DNA of 64,000 bases, from positions 1-64,000 of the forward strand of contig JAECRG010000002.1 of NCBI GenBank assembly GCA_015999875.1. Reading direction: 5' to 3'. The stretch comes from Candidatus Saccharimonadota bacterium. Lineage in GTDB: Bacteria; Patescibacteriota; Saccharimonadia; Saccharimonadales; Saccharimonadaceae. This document shows positions 33,728 through 42,399 of the stretch, in pieces. The notes below the pieces were generated by a model. It searched no databases. It worked only from the letters and a program-made list of their open reading frames with translations, and was not told the DNA's origin. A program made the position numbers and the translations under genes. The stretch's first letter is position 1, and each line of letters starts with the position of its first letter.

Positions 33728-34630
33728 ATGCCAGCGCGCACAAAACAAACACCATTGCATGCCCGAGTACGGCGTACCACCAAACGGCACGTCAAGATGG
33801 CGATGGTCCCACACAGGGAAAACCAATATAAGCCACATCTAATTCGACGACATGGACTGCTAGTTATATGTGTTGTCGTGTTGCTGGTGCAGCTCATCAC
33901 AAATCTCAATTATTTCCGAAATATTCTCGGTACAGAGAATCAAGTGAGTGTAGCGGATCTTCTTGTCGACACAAACACCGAGCGTCAGAAAGCAGGACTT
34001 GAGCCGCTTACGCTCGACACGCGGTTGTCTGATGCTGCGTACATGAAGGCAAAAGATATGTTGGCAAATGAATACTGGTCACATAGCTCACCTACCGGAG
34101 TGCAACCATGGAAATGGCTAGGAGATGCAGACTATAACTATAGCTACGCTGGTGAAAATCTCGCACGCAATTTCAATAGTAGTCGGGGAGTGGTGAGCGC
34201 ATGGATGGCGTCCCCGTCACACAGAGAAAACATTCTCAAAAAGCAGTACCAAGATGTGGGATTTGCTACTGTCGATGGCACCATGGATGGCAGGCCGATC
34301 TCGCTAGTAGTGGCTATGTACGGCACGCCAGCAACTGCCGGTATCGGGGCAGTGCGAGGTGTGAACTTTGTAGCACCAGCAACCTCGCAGCTTAGCTTTG
34401 CCTCGCAAGTTGGTATTGGTCTTCAGTCTCTAAGTCCCGCGATCTTAAGTAGTGTTATTCTGCTACTCCTTGCGGCCGTAGTCGCATTGCTCGCGCAGCT
34501 CTACCATCGTCACATTCCAAAGTATCTCCAGAGTACCTGGAACCGGCACCACGGCGCAGTTAAAGCGCTCGGCCTTTCGTCGCTCGTGATAGTTGTTGTG
34601 GCGCTGTACACGACCAACGGTCAATTATAG
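33728..34630 (+). CDS. Membrane-anchored CAP (SCP/PR-1) domain protein
   Basis: A 300-residue protein. A basic N-terminal tail of about 42 residues precedes a transmembrane helix (LLVICVVVLLVQLITNL). The CAP domain spans about 78-200 and shows EYWSHSSPTGVQPWKWL, GENLARNF, and SPSHRENILKKQYQDVGFA, which carry the conserved His and Glu residues of CAP. Two more hydrophobic helices follow (about 240-262 and 280-295). CAP proteins bind sterols or lipids, or act in wall or host interaction; the bacterial role is not established. The ATG lies 8 bases after a -10 box, without Shine-Dalgarno. Confidence 0.85.
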   Translation: MPARTKQTPLHARVRRTTKRHVKMAMVPHRENQYKPHLIRRHGLLVICVVVLLVQLITNLNYFRNILGTENQVSVADLLVDTNTERQKAGLEPLTLDTRLSDAAYMKAKDMLANEYWSHSSPTGVQPWKWLGDADYNYSYAGENLARNFNSSRGVVSAWMASPSHRENILKKQYQDVGFATVDGTMDGRPISLVVAMYGTPATAGIGAVRGVNFVAPATSQLSFASQVGIGLQSLSPAILSSVILLLLAAVVALLAQLYHRHIPKYLQSTWNRHHGAVKALGLSSLVIVVVALYTTNGQL

Positions 34631-34634
34631 TATA

Positions 34635-34663
34635 TTGACTTTTATGCATAAGTATGTTAGAGT
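34635..34663 (+). promoter_or_regulatory. Promoter of the acidic protein/zincin pair
   Basis: -35 TTGACT (34635-34640), 17-base spacer, -10 TAGAGT (34658-34663). The leader is A/C-rich without Shine-Dalgarno. Confidence 0.55.
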
Positions 34664-34705
34664 AGTTTTGAATAACCAACAAAACAAACACCATTCTACA
34701 TACAT

Positions 34706-34918
34706 ATGATTTTCTTATCACGCCGCCACATTCACTTTGACCCCATCGATCCGTTAGGAGATGGGCTAGGTGACGATATCGCTGCAGAGCAAAATGAGCC
34801 AGAGGCGATTACTGATCTCTCTGACCCACTTGATGCGCAGGAGCTTGCTCAAACATGGGGTACCTTGCTCGAAGAAGTTAAAGAAGATCCAGAGTGGTTC
34901 GACTTCGCTGCTGAGTGA
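34706..34918 (+). CDS. Small acidic protein, unknown
   Basis: A 70-residue, strongly acidic protein (about 20 Asp/Glu) with an N-terminal hydrophobic-basic start MIFLSRRHIHFDP and a helical C-terminal half (DAQELAQTWGTLLEEVKED). Not recognised. No Shine-Dalgarno; the leader reads A/C-rich. Its stop overlaps the start of the zincin gene (TGATG), so the pair is probably coupled. An acidic partner could be an inhibitor or adaptor of the peptidase; this is inference. Confidence 0.5.
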   Translation: MIFLSRRHIHFDPIDPLGDGLGDDIAAEQNEPEAITDLSDPLDAQELAQTWGTLLEEVKEDPEWFDFAAE

Positions 34919-35319
34919 TGGTACGCTATATAGATATGGATCATATTACAGACGAAGCATTCGACGCCTTGATTACGCGTGCCATGGATGAGCTGCCACA
35001 AGAGTATATTACTGGGCTCGACAACGTCGCAATCGTGCAAGCAGACGACCCCTCGTCGGAGCAAAAAGAAAAAATGCATCTCGACAATAACCACTTGCTA
35101 CTCGGGTTGTATGAAGGGATTCCGCTTCCTGCGCGCGGAGCAGGGTATACGTTTGTACTTCCCGACAAGATTACCTTATTTAAGCACCCTCTCCTAAGAA
35201 TATCTCACGATCAAGCGAGTTTTTTTGAAAACACTAAACGTACATTGTGGCACGAGATGGCTCACTTCTACGGGCTGAATCACGGTGACATGGATAGGCT
35301 GCAGCAAAAAAACGCTTAA
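34918..35319 (+). CDS. Minimal zincin metallopeptidase (Zincin_1-like)
   Basis: A 133-residue protein with the extended zinc motif HEMAHFYGLNH (HExxHxxGxxH) near residues 115-125, followed by GDMD. Upstream segments FDALITRAMDELPQEY, NVAIVQAD, LLGLYEGIPLPARG and LPDKITLFKHPLL match the small zincin family PF06262 found in many bacteria. No signal peptide; presumed cytoplasmic. The third His makes it a metzincin-like site. A GTG at 34915 is an alternative start. It follows the small acidic protein with overlap. Function of the family is unknown. Confidence 0.8.
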   Translation: MVRYIDMDHITDEAFDALITRAMDELPQEYITGLDNVAIVQADDPSSEQKEKMHLDNNHLLLGLYEGIPLPARGAGYTFVLPDKITLFKHPLLRISHDQASFFENTKRTLWHEMAHFYGLNHGDMDRLQQKNA

Positions 35320-35338
35320 GCCGCTCATAAAAGTTTGT

Positions 35339-35344
35339 TATACT
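35339..35344 (+). promoter_or_regulatory. -10 box, leaderless start of the secreted protein gene
   Basis: TATACT, 6 bases from the ATG at 35351. Confidence 0.55.
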
Positions 35345-35350
35345 GGAGAT

Positions 35351-36439
35351 ATGACAAAGCGAGGCGGTGTGTCATACGGGCGACAGACAGTGATGCTGTT
35401 TGCATCAGCCATTATGTTGGCTCTTACTTTTCTCGCGCCTCTATCGGCGTATGCTCAGGAAACGGGATCCCAGGAGGAAACGCCTACCGAAGAACAATCT
35501 CCTCAAGCCCCGGTGCTTCCATATTTTACACAATCTGACATATACCGTGTTCATGCTGGCGCTATAGAATTCCGGACTTTACCTGAGGTAAAAAGCGTAG
35601 AGTTCGACATCGGTGACGAGACGATTGTGGGTCAAAAAGTTGAACCATCAGAGGGAGCTACGTCCATAGCCTGGCATGTACCTACCGTGCCCACTGCGAG
35701 CGGCATAATGACAGCTAAAACAGACGGCGAGCCGGTGGTCGATGCGCGCATTATGCTACACGATGCGCCAGTCGTATCCTTAGAGGAGCTTCCTAAGCAA
35801 GGTGGCGAGACTGTGGTTATTAGAGGCAGCGTCAACGGTACGCTTGCTGGTACGAGTGTGATTGTGAAATTCAACGGAACCTCACATGAGGTAGCCGCTA
35901 GGGGAACTGGCATTGATTTGGTGCAGATTTCTCTTGTGGGGTTGGCGGATGGAGAGTACTCAGTGGAACTGATTGCGTCCGATGGTTCGGGCGATGTATC
36001 GGTCGCCGTCCCTGTGAAGATGACTGTCAGCAAACCATTAGTCGTGCCAGACCCACCGGACGAAACACCTGTATTACCTGTGAAGCCACCGGTCGAAGTG
36101 TTTTTGCCCAAGCTAGAAGTAACACCTATCAAACTACTCTCGACAGATTTTTCGGTACCCGTAGCAGCAAACATTATTGCTTCCACCAAGCGCGCAACTA
36201 TTGCTCAATCGACAGCTGCATCGCCACTCTCTGCGGAGGCGCGAGGTATCGCTACTACTGAACAAGAGACCTTAGAGAAGGCAGTGGACCTTGCGATTGA
36301 TGAGCCGTCAGCTACGCCACTTGCGCCTACGAGTGGCGGCTGGTCACTCTTTGGTGTGTCGTGGTACTGGCTGGCGGGCAGCGCTGCTGCTATATGGCTT
36401 GCAGGAGCGGGTTTTCGTACGTGGCTACGCAAACCATAA
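35351..36439 (+). CDS. Secreted Ig-like protein with C-terminal membrane anchor
   Basis: A 362-residue exported protein. Signal peptide at 1-35 (VMLFASAIMLALTFLAPLSAYA, cleavage before QET). The middle is beta-rich with segments like VVIRGSVNGTLAGTSVIVKFNG and GLADGEYSVELIASDGSG, an Ig-like fold common in bacterial adhesins. A Pro-rich linker (PDPPDETPVLPVKPP) follows, and a C-terminal helix SWYWLAGSAAAIWLAGAGF with a short basic tail anchors it. The start is placed at ATG 35351, which fits the signal peptide and lies 6 bases after TATACT; a frame extension to 35285 would overlap the upstream gene. No recognised enzymatic domain. Confidence 0.7.
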   Translation: MTKRGGVSYGRQTVMLFASAIMLALTFLAPLSAYAQETGSQEETPTEEQSPQAPVLPYFTQSDIYRVHAGAIEFRTLPEVKSVEFDIGDETIVGQKVEPSEGATSIAWHVPTVPTASGIMTAKTDGEPVVDARIMLHDAPVVSLEELPKQGGETVVIRGSVNGTLAGTSVIVKFNGTSHEVAARGTGIDLVQISLVGLADGEYSVELIASDGSGDVSVAVPVKMTVSKPLVVPDPPDETPVLPVKPPVEVFLPKLEVTPIKLLSTDFSVPVAANIIASTKRATIAQSTAASPLSAEARGIATTEQETLEKAVDLAIDEPSATPLAPTSGGWSLFGVSWYWLAGSAAAIWLAGAGFRTWLRKP

Positions 36440-36444
36440 GCAAG

Positions 36445-36473
36445 TTGTCATCACAGGGGTAAACGGGTACAAT
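36445..36473 (+). promoter_or_regulatory. Promoter of galU, leaderless
   Basis: -35 TTGTCA (36445-36450), 17-base spacer, -10 TACAAT (36468-36473). The ATG follows after 7 bases. Confidence 0.75.
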
Positions 36474-36480
36474 CATACAT

Positions 36481-37296
36481 ATGAGCATTACAAAAGCTAT
36501 TATACCCGTCGCAGGCTGGGGAACCCGCCGTCTACCAGTTACTAAAGCCGTCGAAAAGTGCATGCTGCCTGTCGGCAATCGCCCAGTTGTCGATTATGTC
36601 GTACAGGATTGTATTCGTGCTGGCATTACCGAAATCTTTTTTGTCGTCAACAAAGGCGATTCACAGCTGGAAAAATATTATTCGCATAATCTTGCACTTG
36701 AGCAGTATCTTAATTACTTCAGCAAACAAGAGTATCTCAAGTATATTATGCCGCCAGAAGGTATCAAGTTTTACTATATCGATCAAGACACCAACGCCAA
36801 ATACGGTACGGCTATACCTGTAGGTATGTGTGCTCAATACCTCAAACCTGGTGAGTCTGTTGTCGTGGCGACAGGTGATGCATTCTTTCATACTCCAGAC
36901 GGTACCTCAGAGGTTGCGCGCCTCGTGGCATCTACTGCTGAAGGTGGCAACTCGATGCTAAGTGTCGAAGTGCCCAGAGAAGAAACAGGGAAGTATGGGG
37001 TTATCGAGTTCGACACTAATGGGAATTACTATCAGATCGTAGAAAAGCCTTCGCCCGAACAGGCTCCGAGTACCTCGATTAATACGAGCTACTTTGTGCT
37101 AAATTACGATGTAATGCAGATGATTGCTGCGTATGCAAACGTAGACATTACTGGTGAGTACTATATTCTTGAGCCAATAAATCAATATGTGCTTACAGGT
37201 GGCTCGATGCAAATAGTGCGAGCAACAGGTCAATATCTCGATGCAGGTGAGCCGTACTCTTGGCTTTATGCCAACCGTGTCATTCTCGGACAGTAG
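36481..37296 (+). CDS. galU: UTP-glucose-1-phosphate uridylyltransferase-like enzyme
   Basis: A 271-residue nucleotidyltransferase making UDP-glucose, a precursor for surface glycans. N-terminal IIPVAGWGTRRLPVTKAVEK is the G-x-G-T-R-x-L-P signature; here the following MLP is preceded by Cys (KCMLPVGNRP) where GalU has Glu. VVDYVVQDCIRAGI, TGDAFFHT for the metal Asp, and EVPREETGKYGVIEF / IVEKPSPEQAPS for the sugar site are recognisable. Shorter than E. coli GalU (about 300). The mRNA is predicted leaderless. Substrate specificity (UTP or dTTP) is not proven. Confidence 0.85.
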   Translation: MSITKAIIPVAGWGTRRLPVTKAVEKCMLPVGNRPVVDYVVQDCIRAGITEIFFVVNKGDSQLEKYYSHNLALEQYLNYFSKQEYLKYIMPPEGIKFYYIDQDTNAKYGTAIPVGMCAQYLKPGESVVVATGDAFFHTPDGTSEVARLVASTAEGGNSMLSVEVPREETGKYGVIEFDTNGNYYQIVEKPSPEQAPSTSINTSYFVLNYDVMQMIAAYANVDITGEYYILEPINQYVLTGGSMQIVRATGQYLDAGEPYSWLYANRVILGQ

Positions 37297-37315
37297 ACTG
37301 TGACAGATAGAGCTA

Positions 37316-37344
37316 TTGCTTTTATATGTATTTTATGATAATAT
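37316..37344 (+). promoter_or_regulatory. Promoter of the 457-residue gene
   Basis: -35 TTGCTT (37316-37321), 17-base spacer, -10 TAATAT (37339-37344). Confidence 0.6.
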
Positions 37345-37393
37345 ATTATTAGTTAATCTATCTAAAGAGAAGATTTCTCAAAGGAATATGGAG

Positions 37394-38767
37394 ATGTCAG
37401 AGCAGCGTCGCACACAATCATCACACGAGGCAGAGTCTACGCCTACGGAAAACACATGGCAAGATATTCAGAAAAAGCGAGACGAGGCGGTAGAGCATGC
37501 TCGTAAAAACGATGAGTCATGGGTGCAGCACGGAGGCACTCAGCTAGATGCCTTATCTATTAAGCTTCAAGTTGCAGAAGAAGCCGATAAGCCGTTACTT
37601 GAGGAGCAGCTAGAACAGGCGAAATGGAGCTTTTATCACTCTATGATGGCAGCTACTCCTGATGGAGAAGCGCATCCAGATGTCAGCCGTGAGCTTAGGG
37701 ATAGCTTCATTGAATTTGTCGAAGAGACTCGCACCAAAGATAGGGCTGAGGCCGACCAAGCTGAAGATGCTTGGGTTGCGCTAGGCGGCGATACGCTTGA
37801 TAAAGCTGAGGCTAGGCAAGAAGAGATTCGTGCTCGGGGTGCTAAAGCCGGAGAAGATGCTGCGTATCAGCGGGCAATTATCAATGTGGGTAATGCCAAA
37901 AATCAAGTCTCAGCAAAATGGCAGGAGCTATACGGCGACACTGATGCTGCTCACGAAGAAGATAGCTCATCCAAGCACGCACACGCGGCCGGTAAGCTGG
38001 GCGCTCACGCCGCGTCTACATCTGGCAGCACCGGTTCTTCATCACGTCGACGCAAGTCGAGCGAAGACCATTCGACTAGTCGAGATGGTGCGTCGTCGAA
38101 TGCTGATTCCAATACACGCTCGCGAGACAAAGCTAAAACTTCACTAGGTGAGGAGACGCCACTTGTAGCGACCGAGGCTGAAGCTCAGCAGATGATGGAA
38201 GCGCAGATCGAGACATATAAGCAACGAGGTCACACAGACGCTTCGTGGGAAGCACTTCAATATAGTATCGGACAATACGAAGCGATACGTAACGACCGCC
38301 TTAAGCGTGAGATCAATAAATCAATTGACGACGCATACCACGCTGCCGCAGAAGCTTCTGATTCTTCTGGCGCAGAAAACGAGCCTACTGATGGCCAAGT
38401 TTCAGCTGAGGCGACGTCTTCTACTGCGGGCAATATGGCAGTAGAGACGGAAGTAGTTGAGGCGCAAACAGCCGATCCTGCGGATGCGGCGGAGCCGACT
38501 GGCATGCGTACAGGCAAGGTGTTTACCCGTGCAAAGCGCATGTCTAGGCGTCTACGCAACCGATTTAATAAGGCTAAGCGTACTCGTGCACAGAATACTA
38601 CTCGTGCGCGACAGGCGTCTGCAGAAGCAGATCAGCCTGAGTATGCCGAATTCTCTGACAAAGCAGATGCTGAGCAAGGTTCACTTGGGGACTTAGTACG
38701 TATTTCACGTCGCTCGGATCGTTATGAAAACGATGAGAATGATTCAGGCAACGCAAAAGCTGCATAA
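37394..38767 (+). CDS. Charged helical repeat protein, unknown
   Basis: A 457-residue hydrophilic protein, not recognised. Three helical segments begin with a similar Trp motif: DESWVQHGGTQLDALSIKLQ, EDAWVALGGDTLDKAEARQE and DASWEALQYSIGQYEAIRND, suggesting a repeated helical hairpin. Between them is a low-complexity Ser/Ala/His region (SGSTGSSSRRRKSSED). The C-terminal part is basic then acidic (RAKRMSRRLRNRFNKAKRTR). No signal peptide or membrane helix; the basic tail could bind nucleic acid. The ATG at 37394 follows AAAGG and GGAG elements. It has its own promoter and a strong terminator, so it is monocistronic. Confidence 0.6.
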   Translation: MSEQRRTQSSHEAESTPTENTWQDIQKKRDEAVEHARKNDESWVQHGGTQLDALSIKLQVAEEADKPLLEEQLEQAKWSFYHSMMAATPDGEAHPDVSRELRDSFIEFVEETRTKDRAEADQAEDAWVALGGDTLDKAEARQEEIRARGAKAGEDAAYQRAIINVGNAKNQVSAKWQELYGDTDAAHEEDSSSKHAHAAGKLGAHAASTSGSTGSSSRRRKSSEDHSTSRDGASSNADSNTRSRDKAKTSLGEETPLVATEAEAQQMMEAQIETYKQRGHTDASWEALQYSIGQYEAIRNDRLKREINKSIDDAYHAAAEASDSSGAENEPTDGQVSAEATSSTAGNMAVETEVVEAQTADPADAAEPTGMRTGKVFTRAKRMSRRLRNRFNKAKRTRAQNTTRARQASAEADQPEYAEFSDKADAEQGSLGDLVRISRRSDRYENDENDSGNAKAA

Positions 38768-38788
38768 AGGCTAGTGCCTGTTCGATCT

Positions 38789-38823
38789 AAAACACCCCCG
38801 CAAGATAGCGGGGGTGTTTTAAA
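38789..38823. terminator. Terminator of the 457-residue gene
   Basis: Perfect 13-bp stem aaaacacccccgc / gcgggggtgtttt with 6-nt loop, A-rich left and T-rich right. Confidence 0.92.
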
Positions 38824-38893
38824 ATATTGCGCAGCTCGGGGTATATATTTCAAGATGAATAGTTGACGAAATAGCAATTTATAGCTAAGGTAG

Positions 38894-38922
38894 TTGACAT
38901 ATTATAATACTTATGCTAACAT
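38894..38922 (+). promoter_or_regulatory. Promoter of the 630-residue gene
   Basis: -35 TTGACA (38894-38899), 17-base spacer, -10 TAACAT (38917-38922) with a TG two bases upstream. The leader is A-rich. Confidence 0.65.
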
Positions 38923-38964
38923 GATCATATAACACAATAAAAAACAAAAAAGAGAACCATCACC

Positions 38965-40857
38965 ATGTCAGAAAAAGCACCAAAGCCTTCAAACGAACGT
39001 AGTAACTACGAGCCAGACTGGAAATTTACGGATGAGTCAGCGCTATCAATCCAGCAACGACTTTTTGAGCAAGAGGTAGCCGCAAATGAGCTCCGTAAGC
39101 GTGAAATCAATGATGCGATTGACAATCATACAATTGATTCACCGCAAAAAGCACTAGAAGCCGCAAAAGCCGATACGGCACAGGCACAGCCATCTAAAGC
39201 GCTTGCAGTATACGAAGCACCTGTGGCAGGCACTCCTTCTAATGAGCTTGTCCCATATGTTGCTGAGGCAGAAGATCAGCCAGCGCCATCTGACGCGAAG
39301 ACAGAAGTTATCACTACGCCAATCCAGCCTGGTGAGCAGCTTGATGAAGAAGGTGAGCTTTCACCTGAGACAGAAGAGGGTCGCAAGAAACTCTCACGCC
39401 TAGCTCGTCTTTTGATATGGCCATCAATCAAGATCACTCAAGCTCACGGCTATTTGCAGTCACGTTCGGAAAAGTCACTCGCCAAACGCAACGAAGCAAA
39501 AGAACAACGCGATGGCGAGAGCGATGAAGACTATGCTCGACGTATACGTTTTCACAAAATCCGTGGTGGGATTACCGAAGCGGCTATCTTGGGTGCGGCA
39601 ACAGCGGCGATGATTATCACCAAATCCCACTCATGGGATAATGTACTTCCTTTCCTTGGTGATGGTAGCGGAAACTCTGGTGATCTAGCTGCAGGCCCGG
39701 GAGTTGCCGATAAAGATAGTGGTGGGTCAGGAGCCGGTGCTGAGGTAAATGCTCTAAATCCGGAACAGCTTGCGCAACTCTCACGCCAAGGTGAGACAGA
39801 CTTCCTCGCAACAAACGGTCGCGTTAATCACGACTTCAACGATATATCTGGTGCTGAGCTGCAAAACGGTCAAGGTCATGAAGGTTTATTCCCAGGCTAC
39901 GATGCACTTATGGATCAGTATGACAAGAGCCCTCACATGCTCGGTGCTCAGCTAGACCAGATGCACGAACTCGGTGTGGTATTCCCAGACAATCTAGGTG
40001 AGCTCAACCGCTTGCCAGGCGAACCATACGATGCTTACATTGACCGCGTAAGTGACCTTATGCATAACAATAGCGAGCTACACGACAACGCTACTAAGTT
40101 TACCGGCGAATGGCTTGCAGAAAACAAAGCTGCACCACAAGATCTCGTAGGTGACTACCAATCTGCCTTTATTGTGCCAGATGGCAACGGTGGATGGACA
40201 GTTGAATGGGATCCATCGGTCGCCTCAGTGACAGACGGTGATACATTCCAGCCTACAGGTACAACTGTGGATGCAAACGGTAACACCGTGCATCACGGTA
40301 TCCGCTTCCCATGTGGCCAGCCAATCAAGATTATCGAAGGCCAAGTATATGAAGTATCTGTACCTGTAGCCAGTGGCGTGGGTAACGGTCCTACACTGGA
40401 AAACCACACGACAACCACACCTGGTGGTGAAGGTGGCGGAGAGAAACCAACTCCTAAGCCAGAGGTACCAACTCCGAAACCAGAAGTACCAACTCCTAAG
40501 CCAGAGGTACCAACTCCGAAACCAGAAGTACCAACTCCTAAGCCAGAGGTACCACAGCCAGAAAAAGATACGAGCCTCACTCCTGACCAAGAAGGTGTAA
40601 CAGTACGGCCACTCGAGGGAGACTTGACCCAGCATCCTGACCAAGAAGGTAACGGTACTGACAGTCCAGACGCAACTACCACTACAGAAACCGGTCAAAC
40701 AACCACCGAAGATACTGGTACCGAGGTTACAGTAGGCGGAGCTGACACTTCAACTACTAACGAAACCACTACCAACCCAGTCGAAAGCGGCATGAACGGT
40801 ACGAATGAAGGCGGTGCCCCAGCACCAAATGGCACTCTAGACACAAGTAATATCTAA
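38965..40857 (+). CDS. Large single-span membrane protein with Pro-rich repeats, unknown
   Basis: A 630-residue protein. The cytoplasmic-type N-terminal region (1-200) is charged and includes PSKALAVYEAP and PSNELVPYVAE, similar to short motifs in the 1158-residue protein. A transmembrane helix lies at about 205-222 (GGITEAAILGAATAAMIITK). The rest is probably outside: an Asp/Gly-rich domain with YQSAFIVPDGNGGWTVEW, then five PTPKPEV repeats (about residues 495-529), and a Thr-rich tail. No sorting signal. The leader lacks a strong Shine-Dalgarno. The DUF11/LPTTG gene follows 33 bases downstream, so both are likely co-expressed surface components. Confidence 0.65.
   Translation: MSEKAPKPSNERSNYEPDWKFTDESALSIQQRLFEQEVAANELRKREINDAIDNHTIDSPQKALEAAKADTAQAQPSKALAVYEAPVAGTPSNELVPYVAEAEDQPAPSDAKTEVITTPIQPGEQLDEEGELSPETEEGRKKLSRLARLLIWPSIKITQAHGYLQSRSEKSLAKRNEAKEQRDGESDEDYARRIRFHKIRGGITEAAILGAATAAMIITKSHSWDNVLPFLGDGSGNSGDLAAGPGVADKDSGGSGAGAEVNALNPEQLAQLSRQGETDFLATNGRVNHDFNDISGAELQNGQGHEGLFPGYDALMDQYDKSPHMLGAQLDQMHELGVVFPDNLGELNRLPGEPYDAYIDRVSDLMHNNSELHDNATKFTGEWLAENKAAPQDLVGDYQSAFIVPDGNGGWTVEWDPSVASVTDGDTFQPTGTTVDANGNTVHHGIRFPCGQPIKIIEGQVYEVSVPVASGVGNGPTLENHTTTTPGGEGGGEKPTPKPEVPTPKPEVPTPKPEVPTPKPEVPTPKPEVPQPEKDTSLTPDQEGVTVRPLEGDLTQHPDQEGNGTDSPDATTTTETGQTTTEDTGTEVTVGGADTSTTNETTTNPVESGMNGTNEGGAPAPNGTLDTSNI
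40447..40551 (+). repeat. Five 21-bp tandem repeats coding for PTPKPEV
   Basis: Five exact-length 21-base units. Two versions alternate strictly (A-B-A-B-A; they differ at third codon positions), so the real duplication unit is 42 bp. Confidence 0.95.
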
Positions 40858-40890
40858 CAAACCGAATAAAATAAAAAGGAACCCACTATT

Positions 40891-42306
40891 ATGAACTACC
40901 TAGAACTAACCAAGAAGATTAACACACGAGTAGCAGCAGTACTTGTTATCTCAGCAGCCGTTGTAGGCGTCAGTACTCAGGCACTAGCTTGGGGGCCAGA
41001 GCGCCCAACAACGAGTGGCGAAACAGGTGCAGACTTCATCACCTTCAACTCAATCACCGACAACAAGAAGGTTGGTGACGAGCGAAACTTCGTACGTATC
41101 CGAGAAGCCGGAGCAGGGGAGTACATCAACGAGGCAAAGCTACAGCCAGGCAAGCAATATGAGGTAATGACGTATTACCACAACAATGCAAAGACTAGCT
41201 TGAACGCAAGCGGTGTCGGCATCGCCAAAGACGTATCAGTGCGCACAAAAATGCCATCGGTCGTTAAACCTGGTGAACGTGGAAATGTAAGTAGTATTAT
41301 TTCTGCAAGTAACGCTGCTCCAAAAGAAGTTTGGGACGAAGCATATGTTACTAGCGACACGGATGTTGCACTCAAGTACATCGCAGGTTCTGCAAAAGTT
41401 ACGAGCAACGGCCCCGTAAATGGACAAATACTTCCTGACTCACTGTTTAGTACTGGCGCACTACTTGGCTATGATAGTCTCAACGGCGTACTTCCAGGTT
41501 GTGCCGAATACTCAGGCTTCGTTATTTACAAGTTCCGTGTAGATGCACCAAACTTTGACGTACAGAAGCAAGTTTCACCTACAGGTCAGAAACAGTGGCA
41601 AGAATCATACGCTGCGAAGCCTGGTGAAAAAGTTGACTACAAGATCACTTATACCAACACGGGTACAACTGCTCAGAACGATGTTAATATCAAAGACGCA
41701 ATGCCAAAAGGTATGCTGTACCAACCAGGTAGTACGAAGGTATACAATACCGCAAATCCATCTGGACGAGGTGTCAGCGACAATATCGTCACAAGCGGAA
41801 TCAACATAGGTAACTATGCAGCTGGTGGTAACGCAGTAGTTACCTACAGTGCAACAGTAGCCAATCCAAATGACCTAGTATGTGGTGCAAATACGCTTCC
41901 TAATACTGCTTCTGCTATAACATCTGGCGGTGCGAAAAGCGATACAGCAAACGTAACAGTTGCAGTAGCGTGTGCTGCAGAAGAATGTAAGCCAGGTGTG
42001 CCAAAAGGTGACGCACGATGTACAGAAGCGTGTGTGCCTACTGAAGGCCAGGTAGTTGATGCCAACGGTAACTGTGTTGCCACATCTGGTAGCCTACCTA
42101 CAACTGGTCCTGCTGAAACAATCCTTACTATCATCGGTATCGGCGCCCTAACAGCCGGCGGTGCATACTGGTACCGAAGCCGTCAGAATCTCAAAAAAGC
42201 GCTTGCAGGTGTAAACCTTGAGCACGAAGAGAAGGCGCACGATGCACCAAAACTTCTCAAAGCTCGTACGGATACTCACAAAGAAGACGACAAAACCAAC
42301 TTCTAA
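40891..42306 (+). CDS. DUF11-type surface protein with LPTTGP signal and long cytoplasmic tail
   Basis: A 471-residue exported protein. Signal peptide at 1-33 (VAAVLVISAAVVGVSTQALA). A beta-rich domain follows, then a DUF11-like module (KPGEKVDYKITYTNTGTTAQNDVNIKDAMPKGM...). A Cys-rich segment with at least five Cys (about 370-402) precedes LPTTGP, a hydrophobic helix and a basic stop (WYRSRQNLKK). Unlike normal sortase substrates it continues for about 40 hydrophilic residues. AAAAAGGA precedes the ATG. It lies behind the 630-residue gene and is followed by a terminator. Likely surface-exposed and disulfide-bonded. Confidence 0.75.
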   Translation: MNYLELTKKINTRVAAVLVISAAVVGVSTQALAWGPERPTTSGETGADFITFNSITDNKKVGDERNFVRIREAGAGEYINEAKLQPGKQYEVMTYYHNNAKTSLNASGVGIAKDVSVRTKMPSVVKPGERGNVSSIISASNAAPKEVWDEAYVTSDTDVALKYIAGSAKVTSNGPVNGQILPDSLFSTGALLGYDSLNGVLPGCAEYSGFVIYKFRVDAPNFDVQKQVSPTGQKQWQESYAAKPGEKVDYKITYTNTGTTAQNDVNIKDAMPKGMLYQPGSTKVYNTANPSGRGVSDNIVTSGINIGNYAAGGNAVVTYSATVANPNDLVCGANTLPNTASAITSGGAKSDTANVTVAVACAAEECKPGVPKGDARCTEACVPTEGQVVDANGNCVATSGSLPTTGPAETILTIIGIGALTAGGAYWYRSRQNLKKALAGVNLEHEEKAHDAPKLLKARTDTHKEDDKTNF

Positions 42307-42326
42307 TCTGTAGAAAGCACACAATA

Positions 42327-42356
42327 AACAGCCCGGATTCCCCGGGCTGTTTTCTT
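42327..42356 (+). terminator. Terminator of the DUF11 protein gene
   Basis: Stem aaacagcccgg / ccgggctgttt with T-rich 3' flank. Confidence 0.9.
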
Positions 42357-42399
42357 GCTATACTAGAAGTACTACTATCTACTGAGCGGAGGTGATGAG

